A model generated the notes under the pieces. The model ran no database searches, was not told where the DNA came from, and worked only from the letters and a program-made list of their open reading frames with translations. This document shows, piece after piece, positions 49,742 to 62,322 of a stretch of DNA of 64,000 nt. The stretch is taken from NCBI GenBank assembly GCA_016800925.1, contig JABCPU010000012.1:62001-126000 (forward strand), written 5' to 3'. A program made the translations under genes and the position numbers. This DNA is from Suillus spraguei (taxonomy: Eukaryota > Basidiomycota > Agaricomycetes > Boletales > Suillaceae). The stretch's first letter is position 1. Every line of letters begins with the position of its first letter.

Positions 49742-52700
49742 ATGGCAACTACAACTATGCATTTTGGCCCCGAGTGGATGCGCGCGAAGCCACAAACTCC
49801 TGCCGCTCGCCCTCAAGCACCTCCCTCTCCACCTCCCCCGGCAATATCTAATACACAGCAAACGAATGCGTCAACTTATTCTGCACTCGTTACACCTGCC
49901 GCCGCACCAGAGCCTGAGAAACGCGATGAATGCCGTCCTTTCAGATATTCAAAGGAAGCAATGCTCAGAATCTACAAAGAGGGTAGTGGGAGAGGTGGTC
50001 TGGGATTAGAGGTGGAAAGATGGGAGGGCATTGTACATGAAGTCAGCAGTGAACCCACAGGATTGCGCGAAATGAGTGACGCGGAAAAGAAGGTCAGGCA
50101 AATTGGACTTATAGTTGATGTCTTCGGCCTTATTGGCTCACACGAGGCATATAGCTTTTTGCTGGACCACTTAATTCCGAACTTCGGCGACGCCAGTCTA
50201 CCGACCTTATAAGCTCCCTGTCATCTCCATCTGATAGACCCAGGTTGAACCATTCCAATACTGGAGGGAGTCCTATGAGAGGGTTTGGTCTCATGGGAAG
50301 GAGGAGAGACAGCACAGGTGAGCACTGGAATATCCCTGACTCGTTGTGACACTGATCCAGGTTTTGCTAAGATCAACCGCCACTTGCACTACCTCGTAAA
50401 TTGTCTGTGTCTAATATACAAGGTAACTCTCCACGCGACGGAGCACTGCCTTCCCCTCGTACCCGAATAGGTGGCTTTACTTCAGGATTCGACGGTGTTC
50501 TTAACGGTGGAGATTCTTGGATGGCTAGACGACGAACGTCTGAGAGCGTACTGAAAGTTGGGGGAGCATCTATGGGGACTCGTCCGGACAGTAGAGAAGA
50601 GGATGCAAAAGGACATAACATCAAAGAAGTGGAGGAAGAACACCCAGTAGAGAACACTACGCTCCATCCTAGTCCTTCTGGCGCTTCTCAATTGTCTCCA
50701 ATCCCTGATGCTCTACCACCCGACACCACAAGTAACAGTCCGAGCCAGCGATCTGCGCTAAGTCCAGATTCTGCGGTACATCGTATGGCTGGAATGAGTC
50801 TTGATGAAAACGAGCGGACCAACGCTGACTTTCGTCCCAACTCGGCAGCCGATAGTCTAACGACGGGTCCACCACCGGGTCTGGATCCAGCTAGCATTGA
50901 GTGGTCATACCTAGATCCCCAAGGTCAAGTACAAGGTGAGTTCTTCAGTTTGCAATCACAAGTTCCGGAGGTGATGTTCCTTCCTAGGTCCTTTCAGAGC
51001 CGATTTAATGCAGAAATGGTTTGATGAGGGCTACTTCACTCCCGACCTCCTGATGAAGCGTACTCATATTGATCAAGAATGGACGGCGGTTGGGATTCTC
51101 GATCACCAGTCTGCCGGCGGGAAAATATTTCTTTCACAATTCCCAACTCCCACCGGACCTCCTGGCCTTAGTATCCGCACTGATTCCTCCCAGAATTACT
51201 CCCCTGCTACCCAGAACTACTCCCCCGCTCATGAGCATAATACATTCAGTGGATACCAGCCTGTGCCAACCCGGACTCTCCGTACTGCAACATTGGACCC
51301 ATACCTTAATAGTGCTTCTCCTTCAGATTCTCCCTCCTCGTCGTTTGGTGGTGGGAGGTTTGGCAACGGCTCCCCCGATACTTCTGCATTGACGGGGAGA
51401 GTCGGAAACCTTTACACTGGTGACTCTGGAGTCGGCTCTCACGGTTTTACTGGAAATCCAGGTCCATTCGGTCCTGTTGGGGACCCCCGCTCGTCGTTCA
51501 ACACCGGCAGAACTTCATCGCTGGACACATTCAGCACCTATAAGAACAACAGTAACTCCCAATGGCCACCATCCATGACCCAAAATGTGCAGCATTTTGG
51601 CGGCAGTGAGCATTCCCTTGCGACTGGTTTCAACAATGCCATCGGCTCGGGCATCATGCCGGTACCTGTGCCAATTACCCAAAGCCACTCTTTCACACAG
51701 GAGCCCTCGTACGGCGATGGCACGTATAACACCATGGGCAGTCTCGGCGCCTCGCACGACTCACCCATCGCACGACACCCCGTTGAGGCGAACGGGCTAG
51801 GCTTCAATAACCTAGGGATGAATGGCTCACCTTATGTGCAGCACTTCCCCCAGTCCCCTGTCGTGCCGCAGCAGCGCTCATCTACATCGCCGTTCGGTGA
51901 AGTTCTTGCGAAGGTCGCTGAACCGCCTGCCGTGCGGACACCAGCGTCTGCCGTGCAGCCTGAGAACGTGTCATTACCCTGGGGCGCACCCGAGCCTACT
52001 ACTGTACGCCGCCCAGCAGCTGAGATGCCTACCCCGCCCCCTGTTGCCCAGGCACCTCCAGCTGCCTGGACTCAACCCTCGCAACCCGCTCGTAATGCCC
52101 CCAAGTCAAAAGACCCTTCACCATGGCTGACAGCCTCCCTAGGCGTCGTCGATGATGGATGGCGCGAGGTTCCTGGCCCAAACAGCCTTACTGTGAGCAA
52201 CCTTGGGCAGCATAATAAGATGTATGAGGATGTGGATGAGGAGTCTAACGTTGCTGTGTCGCCCGTTGAGGAAACGGAAGAGGAAGCTGCTACCGCATCT
52301 GTACCCGTGCTAGAGATACCTCAGCCAGCGCCTGTGGCTCCGGGCCCCGCTCTACACATCGAGCCCCCGGCATTCACAACGCCCAAGGCCAAAGTCAAAT
52401 CCACTGTTCGAGAGGCCCAAGCACCTGTCCCAGCTTCAGCACCGAAATTTACACCCTCCGCACCCACACCTGCCCTAAAGAGTCCATCTCCTGTCCCAAA
52501 GCCTGCGTGGGTGACTGAAGATGATGCGAAGAAGGGTAAGGCATCGCTCGGTCTGCGCGAGATCCAGGAGGCAGAGGCAAAGAAGGCAGAGGCACGTAAG
52601 GCTGCAGAACGCGAGCGGCTTGCACGTGCCAATGTATCGGCCCCACCTGCTGTCGTCGAGGATGCACAACCGTTCACCGCATCGTGGGGACTTCCGACCT

Positions 52701-53619
52701 CCCAAACAGGTACACGAGCTGCTGCTACGCCAAGAAGTGGAGAAGTTGCGGCAACACCTGCGGCGAGTGCTCCAGTGTGGACGTCAACAAGTACGGCACC
52801 TGCCAAGAAAACGATGAAGGAAATTCAGGAGGAAGAGGAGCGTCGGAAGAAGATGGGACTGAAGGATTCAATGGCGACAACGGCTGCAAGACGCGCATAC
52901 GCAGAGACTACTTTCAAGGTGTGTGCAAAAACCTCTACAATGCGGGACCGCTTGTTGATTCCCTTTGGAACACTGCAGGCGGTTCCCAGTGCGCAGACTA
53001 GTGGTGGGGCATGGACGATGGTTGGTGCAAATGGTAAGACAAATGCACCTGCACCCGCACAGGCGCCCGTTCGTCCAGCTGCCACTCCATCCGTGTCTAC
53101 ACAAGCGGCACCTGCACCTCGCCCCAACGGTATAACAGTCCGCTCGACTTCGCAGACTTTCACAAAGGCTGCTGCTGCCGCACCATTGCGGGTAGACGAC
53201 ACACCTGTTACGTCTACACACGATTTCCTCAAGTGGCTGAGTGATGCGCTGAAAGGGCTCAATCATTCCGTGAACCGTGAGTTATATTCTAGATCGCTTT
53301 ATTAACTGTTTCTGATATATGATATTGTTTCGGGTGAGCAGTGGAAGACATGACACAGATGCTCCTCTCTTTTCCTCTTGACCCAGACCCTTCTACATCA
53401 GAGATCATTTCCGACCTGATTTATGCGAATAGCACTACGCTTGATGGGCGGAGGTTCGCGGCAGAGTTTGTTAAGCGCCGCCGGGCTAGTGGTACAGCCG
53501 GACCAGGACCTAATGGGAACGGGAAGGTGTCGATCGCTGACGTTGTGAAGACGGCGCCACGGGCTGCTCAACCAGAATGGGGCTTCAAGGTGGTGAATAA
53601 GAAGAAGAGGAGGGCGTAA
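49742..53619 (+). CDS. GYF-domain protein (SMY2/GIGYF-like)
   Basis: Exons 49742-50092, 50155-50317, 50372-50935, 50988-52918, 52979-53276 and 53342-53619 give 1194 aa. The single GYF domain starts near residue 345: WSYLDPQGQVQ, GPF, LMQKWFDEGYFTPDLLMKR. The intron at 50936-50987 falls exactly before the GPF motif. GYF domains bind proline-rich peptides; relatives act in translational repression and vesicle traffic. The remainder is long, disordered and rich in Pro, Ser and Ala. A charged coiled coil (EIQEAEAKKAEARKAAERER) sits near residue 880, and the C-terminus is a folded helical module (DFLKWLSDALKGLNHSV...MTQMLLSFPLDP). Intron 52919-52978 is a stop-free 60-mer. Confidence 0.9.
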
Positions 53620-53896
53620 GGAGAAGGGTGGAGGATATTTTAGTGTTGTATAGGGATGCTCATAAGCATGCTCGAGCTCTCATTCGCTTGTTTTTATCAT
53701 CTCATGAATTAATTTCCTGCATTCAAGTCTGCTTGTGACACCAATGATGCTCCTTCGCTGTTCAAGCTTGCAACCCCTAACCAGCTTCAATAACGTTGTA
53801 CAACATACATGCATTTACCAAATTAGCGATGGCTAGTACAATAAGTGAACGAATATGAACAAAATATATAAGACGTAGATTTTAAAAACATCATGC

Positions 53897-56007
53897 TCAA
53901 AGAAGAAGGAATGTGTCTACTTCTGCCTCACTGACGGGAGACAAAGCCCCGGGTGATTCAACACTCTCTGAATCGGACTCCTGCAGATGTCTTTCCTCAT
54001 GATCAGATCCCAAGAAAGAAGACCCCACCGCCGGTACAAACGATGCCGGCTTATCTACCACCTCCGCGGGGAAATTAGCATCCGCATGAGTTAAAGTCTC
54101 GAAATCGCGAATGGAGACGGGAGCAAAGACACCGAATGTGTTTTGGGAATCTGAATCGGAGGTATCAAGGGCGGTACGTGTTGCAGATGGGGATGACGGT
54201 TCAACGAAGTCCGCATGATTGATGACCTCGATGTTTTCTGCGTCTTCGCTTGGTGCGTCCTCAGAGACACAGACAGTGCTGACTTCATCGACTACCAGCT
54301 CCTCGGACTCTTCTTCTTGCGGGACCGAAACCTCAGAGGATGTTGTGGGAAGAGAAGCAGAAGGAGCAACGCTCGGCTCCGCCACAGGTGCGGTTGCGAT
54401 CTCAATGGAAGCAGCCGGTGCTTCGATCGTAGCGTCAGGGTCTGCGATTGCTTCGATAGGCAAAGAGGCGTCGGGTGCGAGTGCTTCGACTGGGAGTGCA
54501 GGAACAAACACTTCGCTAGGAACTTCCTCTATAACAGGAACCTCAATGGGCACCAGATCCGCAAAGGTCACATTCTCCGGCTCCGAGGACTGCTCAACAG
54601 TCACGCTAACACTGACAGGGTCTCCCTTCCTCGCACGAACTCGGCCCCTTCGTTCTTCTACACCTTTCTCAAGCTCTTCCAACGCTTCCCCTACCCGTGC
54701 TACAACTGCGCGCCTTGCATCTCTCACTACGTGTGACCCAAAGCTCGGGACATTGTCCAAGTCTCCAAGGAGCAGCGACAGCGCATGCTCCTGTGCCCGG
54801 AGAGGCGCGTTGGTCGCGGTGTATGTCAACGCAAGTCCATCATCCCTGTCGAGAGCTGAATAAGCTGGAGAGGGCGACCGCGAAGGAGAGAAATCGAGTT
54901 CGGCAGGGAACTGGAACTCAGCGACCAGTTTCTCTAGATGAGATGCAATGGAAGAGATTTGGGAGAGGGAACCTTCGACTTGAGCTGGAGATGCAGAACA
55001 CTCTTCTTCGCCGTCAGAGTCGGGGATCTCTTTGGCTTTTCCCTTCCCCTTGTGTGAGGTAGTACCCTCTTCATCGACATTGACATGCGTTGAAGTAGGT
55101 GCAGTGAATGTTACTGGAACGCGCTCGGACGAAGTCTCCGTTGAAGTGCCTTCAGATAGACCACTCAGGATCGATTGCAAAGTATCGCTCAGATCAGACT
55201 GGAACTGCTCCATCAGACGGTCCTCGAGTCCAGGCTTGGTATCGGAGTCCGCAATCTCTTTCGCTTTTCCTTTCCCCTCCTTTGAGGTGGTCGCCTCTTG
55301 GTTGACCTGAGCCTGGGAAAAGGTAGGGCCACCAGATGTTACTGGAACGCGTTCGACGGGAGAAGTTCCTTCACAGAGATAGTCAAAGATCGACTGTAGC
55401 TCTGACATACGACCCCCAAGCCTGTCCTGGAGCCGAGGCTTGTTTTCCACAGGAGCCTTTGAGGTGGAAGCTGATGCCTGAGTCGGCAGTTCCTGCAATT
55501 GTGTTGAGTCAAACGAAGTTGAATCAGTAGACGAGAATAAACATACAGCATCCACAGGCATCCCGCAAGTCAAATATTCAGCGAGGAGCCTGTTAGCTTC
55601 TGTGGCACCGCGGCGGGCGCGAAGTTGATGCTCCCTTTCTTCCTCCCTCCGTTGAGCCTGGGAAGCAGCATACCACCCTTGGATAGCGGCATTGTAGTCG
55701 CGCTGGAGTCGCTGGATTGCAGCCTTACGAGCGGCCCTGGAGAGTGCAAGCTCGTACTCGAGCTCTGCAGGGTTGTTTGTAGTGTAACCGTAGTACGGCT
55801 CGCGGGTGTGGAGATACTCATCGCGTTCTAGCGCGCGGTTAAGTATCCTCCGCTGCTGGTAGATGCGTTGCTGGCTTGGATACTGTTGGAAATATAGAGC
55901 ATTTGGGTGCATTGATTCCTCAGCTGCTGCTGCTGAAGAGCCCATGCACGTTGCTCTGCAATATGAGAACCGTAGTTGTAGTTGTTGGGTGTAGCGAATA
56001 CCAACAT
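53897..56007 (-). CDS. BAG-domain protein with duplicated internal module
   Basis: Exons 55547-55945 and 53897-55492 give 664 aa from ATG 55945 (MGSSAAAAEES). Comparison with the decayed copy at 30-31 kb suggests the original start is ATG 56007 (MLVFATPNNYNYG...RAWALQQQQ). That start joins the main frame only if one base is missing between about 55905 and 55940. A Gln/Tyr/Arg-rich helical N-terminus is followed by two ~70-residue repeats (residues ~151-217 and ~219-293), each ending GKGKAKEI-x-DSD. A BAG-like helical region lies around 315-420 (LDNVPSFGSHVVRDARRAVVARV). An acidic Ala/Pro/Ser tail completes it. BAG proteins bind Hsp70 and promote nucleotide exchange. The intron is 54 nt, stop-free and in frame. 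Confidence 0.75.
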
Positions 56008-56036
56008 TGTGAATTGAATGAGAATGAGATGAGTTT

Positions 56037-56100
56037 ATGGGAGATCTCATGTTGAGCACTGAATTTATATGCAAGACTGTGGACTGTGGAATGACGAATC
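56037..56100. repeat. Upstream copy of the sequence shared with 31491-31565
   Basis: Contains atgggagatctcatgttgag and gactgtggactgtgg, matching the region upstream of the decayed BAG-family copy. It begins about 30 bp upstream of ATG 56007, so it is promoter or 5' UTR. Confidence 0.7.
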
Positions 56101-56167
56101 TTCTTAGTGAGCAGACGTACGCGTAATTGACAGACGCGTCCACTAATTCATCGTCACTTCCACTAAA

Positions 56168-56175
56168 TTCGAGAA
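56168..56175. promoter_or_regulatory. Possible heat-shock element half (TTCnnGAA)
   Basis: TTCGAGAA lies about 160 bp upstream of ATG 56007 and 266 bp upstream of the divergent PHB1 start. An Hsp70 co-chaperone under heat-shock control would be sensible, but a single 8-mer is weak evidence. Confidence 0.25.
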
Positions 56176-56440
56176 TCTACCCGATTAGGAAGGTCACGCC
56201 GCCTCACTGAGCACAGGCTCAAGCTAAACTTCAAGAGCTTAGTGAACACTAATCAAACACTTTCTTCACCAAGGAGCTTGGCTCTCGCGGTCTACGACAA
56301 TCGTCTACTGTGATGAAGCACATCATTTCGTAGTCAGTACCAATTCAAAAGTTAGCCCAAAAGGTTTGAACGCGCGCCGGCTCGGCAAAAACGGCAGACG
56401 CGTTGTTTGTCATGTTTGGTCCACCTTCCTTCTCTCCTTC

Positions 56441-57649
56441 ATGGCCTTTCCACAAGCTGCAAGTCGTTTCCTCGGTAAGAAACTGTTTGAATAGAAAGAG
56501 ATCTTTTAACATAGTATTTCTGGTAAAGTGCCCCTTGGCTTGGCCGTTGCCGTTGCGCAAGCCAGTATTTACGATGTGCCGGGCGGTTTCCGGGCAGTCA
56601 TGTTTGACCGCTTTTCTGGTGTAAAGGACAAGGTATGCCAACTTTTTAACGAGAATGCGCTTTATAAGACCATCCAATACAGCCCACCAGTGAAGGTACC
56701 CACTTCCTCATCCCATGGCTGCAGAGAGCAATCCTGTATGACTGCCGGATTAAACCCCGTGTACGTCATTTTTGTCACAGTCATGCTTCCTACTCAAAAA
56801 TTCTCTAGAATATTTCAACAACAACCGGTTCAAAAGATTTGCAAATGGTCTCCATCACGCTTCGTGTTTTGTCCCGACCGGACGTCGAGCATCTGCCTCG
56901 CATTTACCAAAGCCTTGGCATGGACTATGATGAACGTGTCCTACCTTCCATCGGGAACGAAGTCCTAAAAGCTATCGTGGCACAGTTTGATGCTGCTGAA
57001 TTGATTACGCAGCGTGAGGTGGTAAGTCACCTATTCGTCATTGTCCGGCCAGGTCCATAGACTTTGCGCAGGTCTCGTCAAGAATACGCGCGGACTTATT
57101 ACAACGTGCTGGCGAGTTTAACATCAAGCTGGAGGATGTGTCTATTACGCACCTGACATTCGGAAAGGTCCGTGGTCTATGTATTTCATCTTACGCAACT
57201 GACACCCTTTTAGGAATTCACCCAGGTTCGTACCAGGTTGCGACATATTGGTTCTATACTAATTGACTTTATTCAGGCTGTTGAAGCCAAGCAGATAGCA
57301 CAGCAAGGTAAGGTTTCGGCTGTCGTGTCAATGTGACAGTCTAACGTGTTGCAGATGCCGAGAGAGCCAAGTTCATCGTCGAAAAGGTGGGTTCTTGGTA
57401 AGGAGTTCACCTGATCAGGTTACTGACGGCATGCAGGCGGAGCAAGAGCGTCAGGCCGCTGTCATTCGTGCAGAAGGTGAGGCAGAAGCAGCAGCAACGA
57501 TTTCAAAAGCCATGGACAAGGCTGGAGACGCCTTCATTGCACTGCGTAAAATAGAGGCAAGCAAGGCGATCGTGCAGAGCTTGGCTGCCAATGGGAACGT
57601 GACATATATTCCGAGTAGTGGTGTGTTATTAAACGTACCTACAAAGTAG
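56441..57649 (+). CDS. PHB1: Prohibitin 1 (PHB1)
   Basis: Nine exons: 56441-56474, 56529-56632, 56683-56760, 56809-57021, 57072-57167, 57214-57225, 57277-57307, 57355-57386 and 57437-57649. They give 270 aa, the usual length. The N-terminus ([12 protein letters not shown]...GLAVAVAQA) is the membrane anchor. Conserved stretches follow: [101 protein letters not shown]. With PHB2 it forms ring complexes in the inner mitochondrial membrane that stabilise proteins and cristae. Exon 6 is a 12-nt micro-exon encoding Glu-Phe-Thr-Gln. Confidence 0.96.
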
Positions 57650-57995
57650 TCTGGACTTTGCCTATCTACAAAGTTGTACCTACTATTGAAATCGGCGATG
57701 ACCGTGGGATGAATTCCCATGGGTGATGTGGTGAAAAATGGGATGTAAAGATCTTAATAGTCGACGACGAAGTGCGAAGAGGCCAACATCGTTCAAGGTC
57801 TCTCTTGTTCCCTTTTTCTCTGTCTCTTTCTCTCTCTTCTCGTGTTTTTCTTTTTTCTGTCTATTCTCGACGGACAATCCTTCTCTGATTTCAGTAATCA
57901 ATTCTCCTGTGCGTCTTTTCATTTCCTCATCAATCTTTCTGACAGCTCACTCAAAATTAAAGCCTCTCATTCTCATTCACTATCCATATTAAATC

Positions 57996-59439
57996 ATGAA
58001 TCCAATGGGTGGTATGGGTGGCCATGCGGAGGCACCAGTGAGTACCCTTCTTTAAGCCCATAGATATGGTCTCATGCATGGCAGCGGAGGGCCCATCTTT
58101 ACGTTGGGAATCTTAGTCCAAGAGTCACCGAGTACATGCTCACAGAGATCTTCGCCGTTGCCGGTGCAGTTCAACACGTCAAAATCATCCCTGACCGCAA
58201 CTACCAGCATGGCGGTCTCAACTACGGTTTTGTCGAGTACATCGACATGCGCGCGGCTGAAACCGCTCTCCAAACCCTTAATGGACGCAAGATCTTCGAC
58301 ACTGAGATTCGCGTAAACTGGGCCTATCAAGGCCAGCAGAACAAGGAGGACACTACCGGTCATTATCACGTTTTCGTCGGTGACCTCAGCCCAGAAGTCA
58401 ACGATGAGGTCCTCGGCAAGGCTTTCAACGCGTTCTGCACGATGTCCGACGCTCGTGTGATGTGGGACATGAACTCAGGAAAATCTCGCGGTTATGGTTC
58501 CTCGCATTCAGGGATAAGACTGATGCAGAGCAGGCCATTGCGACTATGAATGGCGAATGGCTTGGCTCTCGTGCTATCCGTGTTAACTGGGCAAATCAGA
58601 AGACTCAAGGAGGGTTGCCTGCTCCTCCACGCCCTGGAGGTAGCGTCGGCACAGCACCTGCCCCCATCAATTTCCAGGGTGGGCCCCTCTCTTACGAATC
58701 CGTCGTCCAGCAGACCCCTTCGTATAACTCCACCGTTTACGTCGGAAATCTTGTTCCGTACTGCACCCAAGCAGATCTCATCCCACTGTTCCAGTCCATC
58801 GGATACCTGTCGGAGATTCGCATGCAGGCAGATCGCGGATTTGCATTCGTCAAGCTGGATACGCACGAGCACGCTGCCATGGCTATCGTGCAGCTGCAAG
58901 GGCAGATGGTCCATGGCCGTCCCATCAAGTGTAGTTGGGGCAAAGACCGGGCTGACGGGACTCCTGCGCAACCCGGAGCGCCGCTTAGCCCCACAACTCC
59001 AGCGGCTCCCTACGGAAACATGGTGAGTATCTTTCCCTGCAAAAATATAGAAAGCTCACTGATCCTGTGACAGCCCATGTATGGGATACCCCAGCCTAAT
59101 ACTTACGGCCAATATGGGTTTGGTGGATACGGTGGTTTCCCTAATCAAGGTGCTGCTGGTGGGTCACCGACGCCTGGCATGCCTCAGCCTAATCCTGGTG
59201 TTGTCGGTTCTGGCCTTGGCGGTGCAGGGGCGGGCGGTGCGGACCCTTCCGCTGTTGGTGCTGGTGCTGGCGGCGCCGGTGCTCAATGGCCCACTGGAGA
59301 TGCTGCTGCTAGCTACTATGCTAATTACTGGGGTGGTAAGTGTCTTCCTTTCACACGTACTAACTATCCTTTGCCTAACGATTTTTTTTCAGGATATTAC
59401 GGCCAGCAAGGTCAAGGCGCCGAGGGCCAGGGTGCTTAA
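57996..59439 (+). CDS. PUB1: Three-RRM RNA-binding protein, TIA-1/Pub1 type, one frame break
   Basis: Exons 57996-58037, 58085-59022, 59074-59335 and 59393-59439, about 429 aa. RRM1 begins LYVGNLSPRVTEYML, RRM2 begins HVFVGDLSPEVNDEVL, and RRM3 begins STVYVGNLVPYCTQADL with RGFAFVKL. A Gly/Pro/Tyr/Gln-rich C-terminus follows (GFGGYGGFPNQG). Pub1 and TIA-1 proteins bind U-rich and poly(A) RNA, affect mRNA stability and enter stress granules. In RRM2 the RNP1 motif reads SRGYG in one frame and FLAFRDKTDAEQA in the next. One T is missing near 58498-58500, and adding one base makes all exon phases close. The gene is conserved and otherwise intact, so a sequence error is more likely than a pseudogene. 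Confidence 0.88.
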
Positions 59440-59945
59440 AGAATCCTTGTTTGCTCCATGTTTTATTCTTCCCATTCATCATCGATATCGTGCTCGTGTC
59501 CCACCTCAAATGTAGCCTGCGAACATCGTCCGTCCAAGCCAAAGTGTTTTTTTCTCGCCTCACCACTCGAATCCAAAATTGTGAAAGCTGCGCTTTTGTA
59601 TGATGTCTTCATCCAAGAACAGTCTTATCCTTGTTTTCCGCCTCATCATTTTGTTATTGACTCGTTCCAATTATTCATTTCCCCTCCTGCGTATCTTGCT
59701 AATGAAGTATTTCATCTGTCTCTTGTTCTTTTTTCTTTCCGTCTTTGAATGTGGTGTGTATATATCCTCGGTAGATGCGCGGTTTCTCCTTAAACTACGT
59801 CTACTCGACGGTGCAATAAGTTTTTTTTGATAGCAAAGTTCCTGAAGAGTCCAATTACGATCGATCATTTGTTCAGGGTTAGAAAGGGTATGTGATTATA
59901 AGGGGGTAGTATGTGCATGAAGTAGGGTCTACTCATCGTCCACCA

Positions 59946-60929
59946 TCAACCATTCGGAGTCTGATCCAAGCTCGTCTCCCCCTGCAACTTCGTGCCATCC
60001 GTCGATGTCTCCCCCACTACCTCCTCCTCCTTGACCCCATTTCCCGACACCGAAGTACTGATGCCTGATGCTGGTTTTCCATCCCCACCATCACGCCAGT
60101 TGAGCACAGCCTGATGCCGCGAACGCATATCCTCATAGAAATCGTTTGCCTCGTTCATCTTATTTGCCTGTGCCTGCTTATCATCGAGCCATCGTTGAAG
60201 GAGTTTAGCATTATCCTTTGTTAGCGTCTGATTCCGTTCATCGATTTGACCCAGTTCAAGCTGAAGCGTATTGATCTCGTCATGGAGGACCTATGTGCAC
60301 GAGATCAGGATCGATCAGAAAATGAGAGAATATCAACGTACCTGAGCAGTGCGATCTTTCTCAGCCATGAGTTCTGCATGCTGATCGACCTTCCTGCGCA
60401 GATGCGCGACTTCTTCGCGCGCTTTGCGGAGGTTCTCTGTCTCGATACGCGATGCTTCTTCCTTTTCGCGAAGGGTTTCATTCATGGCTAGCAGGCGTTG
60501 AGCGTTCTGGCCCTGTGTCTTGTACACAGTCGCGAGCTCATCGCGGAGGGATGAAATCTGTGATTCCAGCGAGGCCATGTACGCTGCACGTACAGGATTA
60601 CTTTTTATAAAAACATGAGACTGACGTACGTGTATTGGATGAGATGGATGACTTACTCTTCGCTTGATGCTGTTCCAGGTACATGGACCGTCGAGCTACT
60701 TGGGTTGGTGCGAACAGAGCCAACAGCTTTGAGGAGAGATGCATTACGCTCTTTCAGGAGCTTGGTTTGCTGAGCAAGTCTGCGATCTGAATTGGGAGAT
60801 CAGCGGAGTCTTATGGATTGTTGAATGATGGAGCGCACATTGCTCGATGATTGATGCAAAAGCGTTCTGTTTTGCGTTTCGCTCTGATAGTCTGAGGCGG
60901 AGGAGCTCCTGCCAGGATGGCTCGGCCAT
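59946..60929 (-). CDS. ATG16: ATG16, coiled-coil autophagy protein
   Basis: Exons 60839-60929, 60657-60786, 60342-60600 and 59946-60290 give 274 aa. The N-terminal Atg5-binding segment resembles the family (WQELLRLRLSERNAKQNAF). A long coiled coil follows (SLESQISSLRDELATVY, ENLRKAREEVAHLRRKVDQH, LHDEINTLQLELGQIDERN, LTKDNAKLLQRWLDDKQAQ), then MNEANDFYEDMRSR typical of the ATG16 domain end. The C-terminus is acidic and unstructured, without WD40 repeats, as in yeast. ATG16 dimers hold Atg12-Atg5 at the phagophore and direct Atg8 lipidation. The intron at 60601-60656 uses an AAAAG acceptor chosen because it alone keeps RAAYMASLES in frame. Confidence 0.88.
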
Positions 60930-62322
60930 GGAAAGTTTAAGTTTGAGGTATCTGTCACTGCACGCTGCATGAATTTCGGTATAGAGTGTGACACAATCAC
61001 AGTCACGCAGCATGCCTTGAAAAGGAAAGTAGTCTCCGTGTTGCATCCCTTGTTGATTTTCTAAGTATACAATGGTGCATAGGATATAATTTAATCGCAT
61101 GACCTCGGTCATGTATAGATAATTTACTGTCATCAAGATTTTAGACTATTCCCAGTAATATCGCAATAATATCATGCACAAGGAAAGTGCAAACTTACCG
61201 CGTGAATTGCCCGGCGACGGAGATCTCTAGTTAATAAGACATTGCAAACGCCTAAGAGGGGCCATCTGCAAAGCCGATTGGGCGAAGTGCGCTCTGACAT
61301 GTTTTAAAGCAGCTGGTTTTTGGCACAGCTCAGGTTTGCGTTCGTAAGCACACACAGTAGTACGATCACAGTTTGTGACCACTGCAGGTGTATCAATGCA
61401 TTGCGCTCACACTTGCACTAGTTGCATTTTTTATTTCGTTGCGGCTCAACTGCGCCATGTCGTCTATTATTTTAGAGATCAAATCAAGCTCATGTTATCT
61501 TCAGAGTGCGCTACCACTGAAGTCGTAAGCGTTCGTAAGTGTCCGTAATGCGCGCAAGTTAAGCGTTCATTTCAGTGGTTTTGCAGATGGGCCGGCCCAT
61601 GGTCCATGGAACGGTGCTCTAACTCCAACAGTTAGAACGATATTTCTCCGTGGATTTATCCTCGGAAAACGCGCTGAAACTCTTGATGGTAAAGGCGTGA
61701 TACCCGCACCTCGATATCTATGTCTGAGCGCTCCTGCAAGCGTTGTATGGTTACTGTGGTTATCGGGACTATGGCGATCAAAGGCCCTTGCCCGTATCAG
61801 TCAATTGACCTGACCATCGGGATACGGTAACCAAGAAGACGCGGAAGTTCATTGGCAAGCGCAGCCAAAACGTCGAGACCACATAATGATGACGGATGTA
61901 GTACATCTTCGCGATAGACTCACATAGAAATGATTTTGCCTCGATGGTCAGCCGTAGACTTCGCTTTAAAAATGGTCTTGTAGGTCTGTCACCTGTCCTC
62001 TAAGCCAACTTTCAACGTCTAGTCATCAGCGCTGTATGTCAGTTCAGCTACAAGACAGGTTATCCACTCGAATTAACGGTCACTGTTCCAATTGAAAGGT
62101 TGACGGCGATACAGTACTGGCGTGCAAGAGTGTGACGTGAGTTGAGTGTGACTACGGGCGGCGATTACCGGATATGAGTTGGTTCTCCCACGAGATGTAG
62201 ACGTGCTTGCCGTCGTTGGCATACCTTTAATTTTCCTTTATACACCTTTCCCTATATCCTCTTCCTCTTCTTCCGTTCTCTAGTCTTTCCTCTCCTTGTT
62301 TACTTTCTGCTCGTCCAGAGTT
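60930..62322. other. Shared upstream region of ATG16 and VAC8
   Basis: About 1.4 kb between divergent start codons. No gene, RNA or repeat was recognised. A pyrimidine-rich stretch (tcctcttcctcttcttccgt, about 62256-62275) lies just upstream of VAC8, a common fungal promoter feature. Confidence 0.5.

Noticed and set aside
52321..52806. 161-codon Ala/Gly-rich minus-strand frame within the GYF gene
   Set aside because: Antisense of a Pro/Ala-rich coding exon; composition explains the open frame.
54219..54863. 214-codon Ser/Thr-rich plus-strand frame opposite the BAG gene
   Set aside because: Antisense shadow of the acidic, low-complexity BAG tail.
60601..60656. Apparent frameshift in ATG16 between exons 2 and 3
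   Set aside because: An upstream AAAAG acceptor keeps all exons in phase without any base change.
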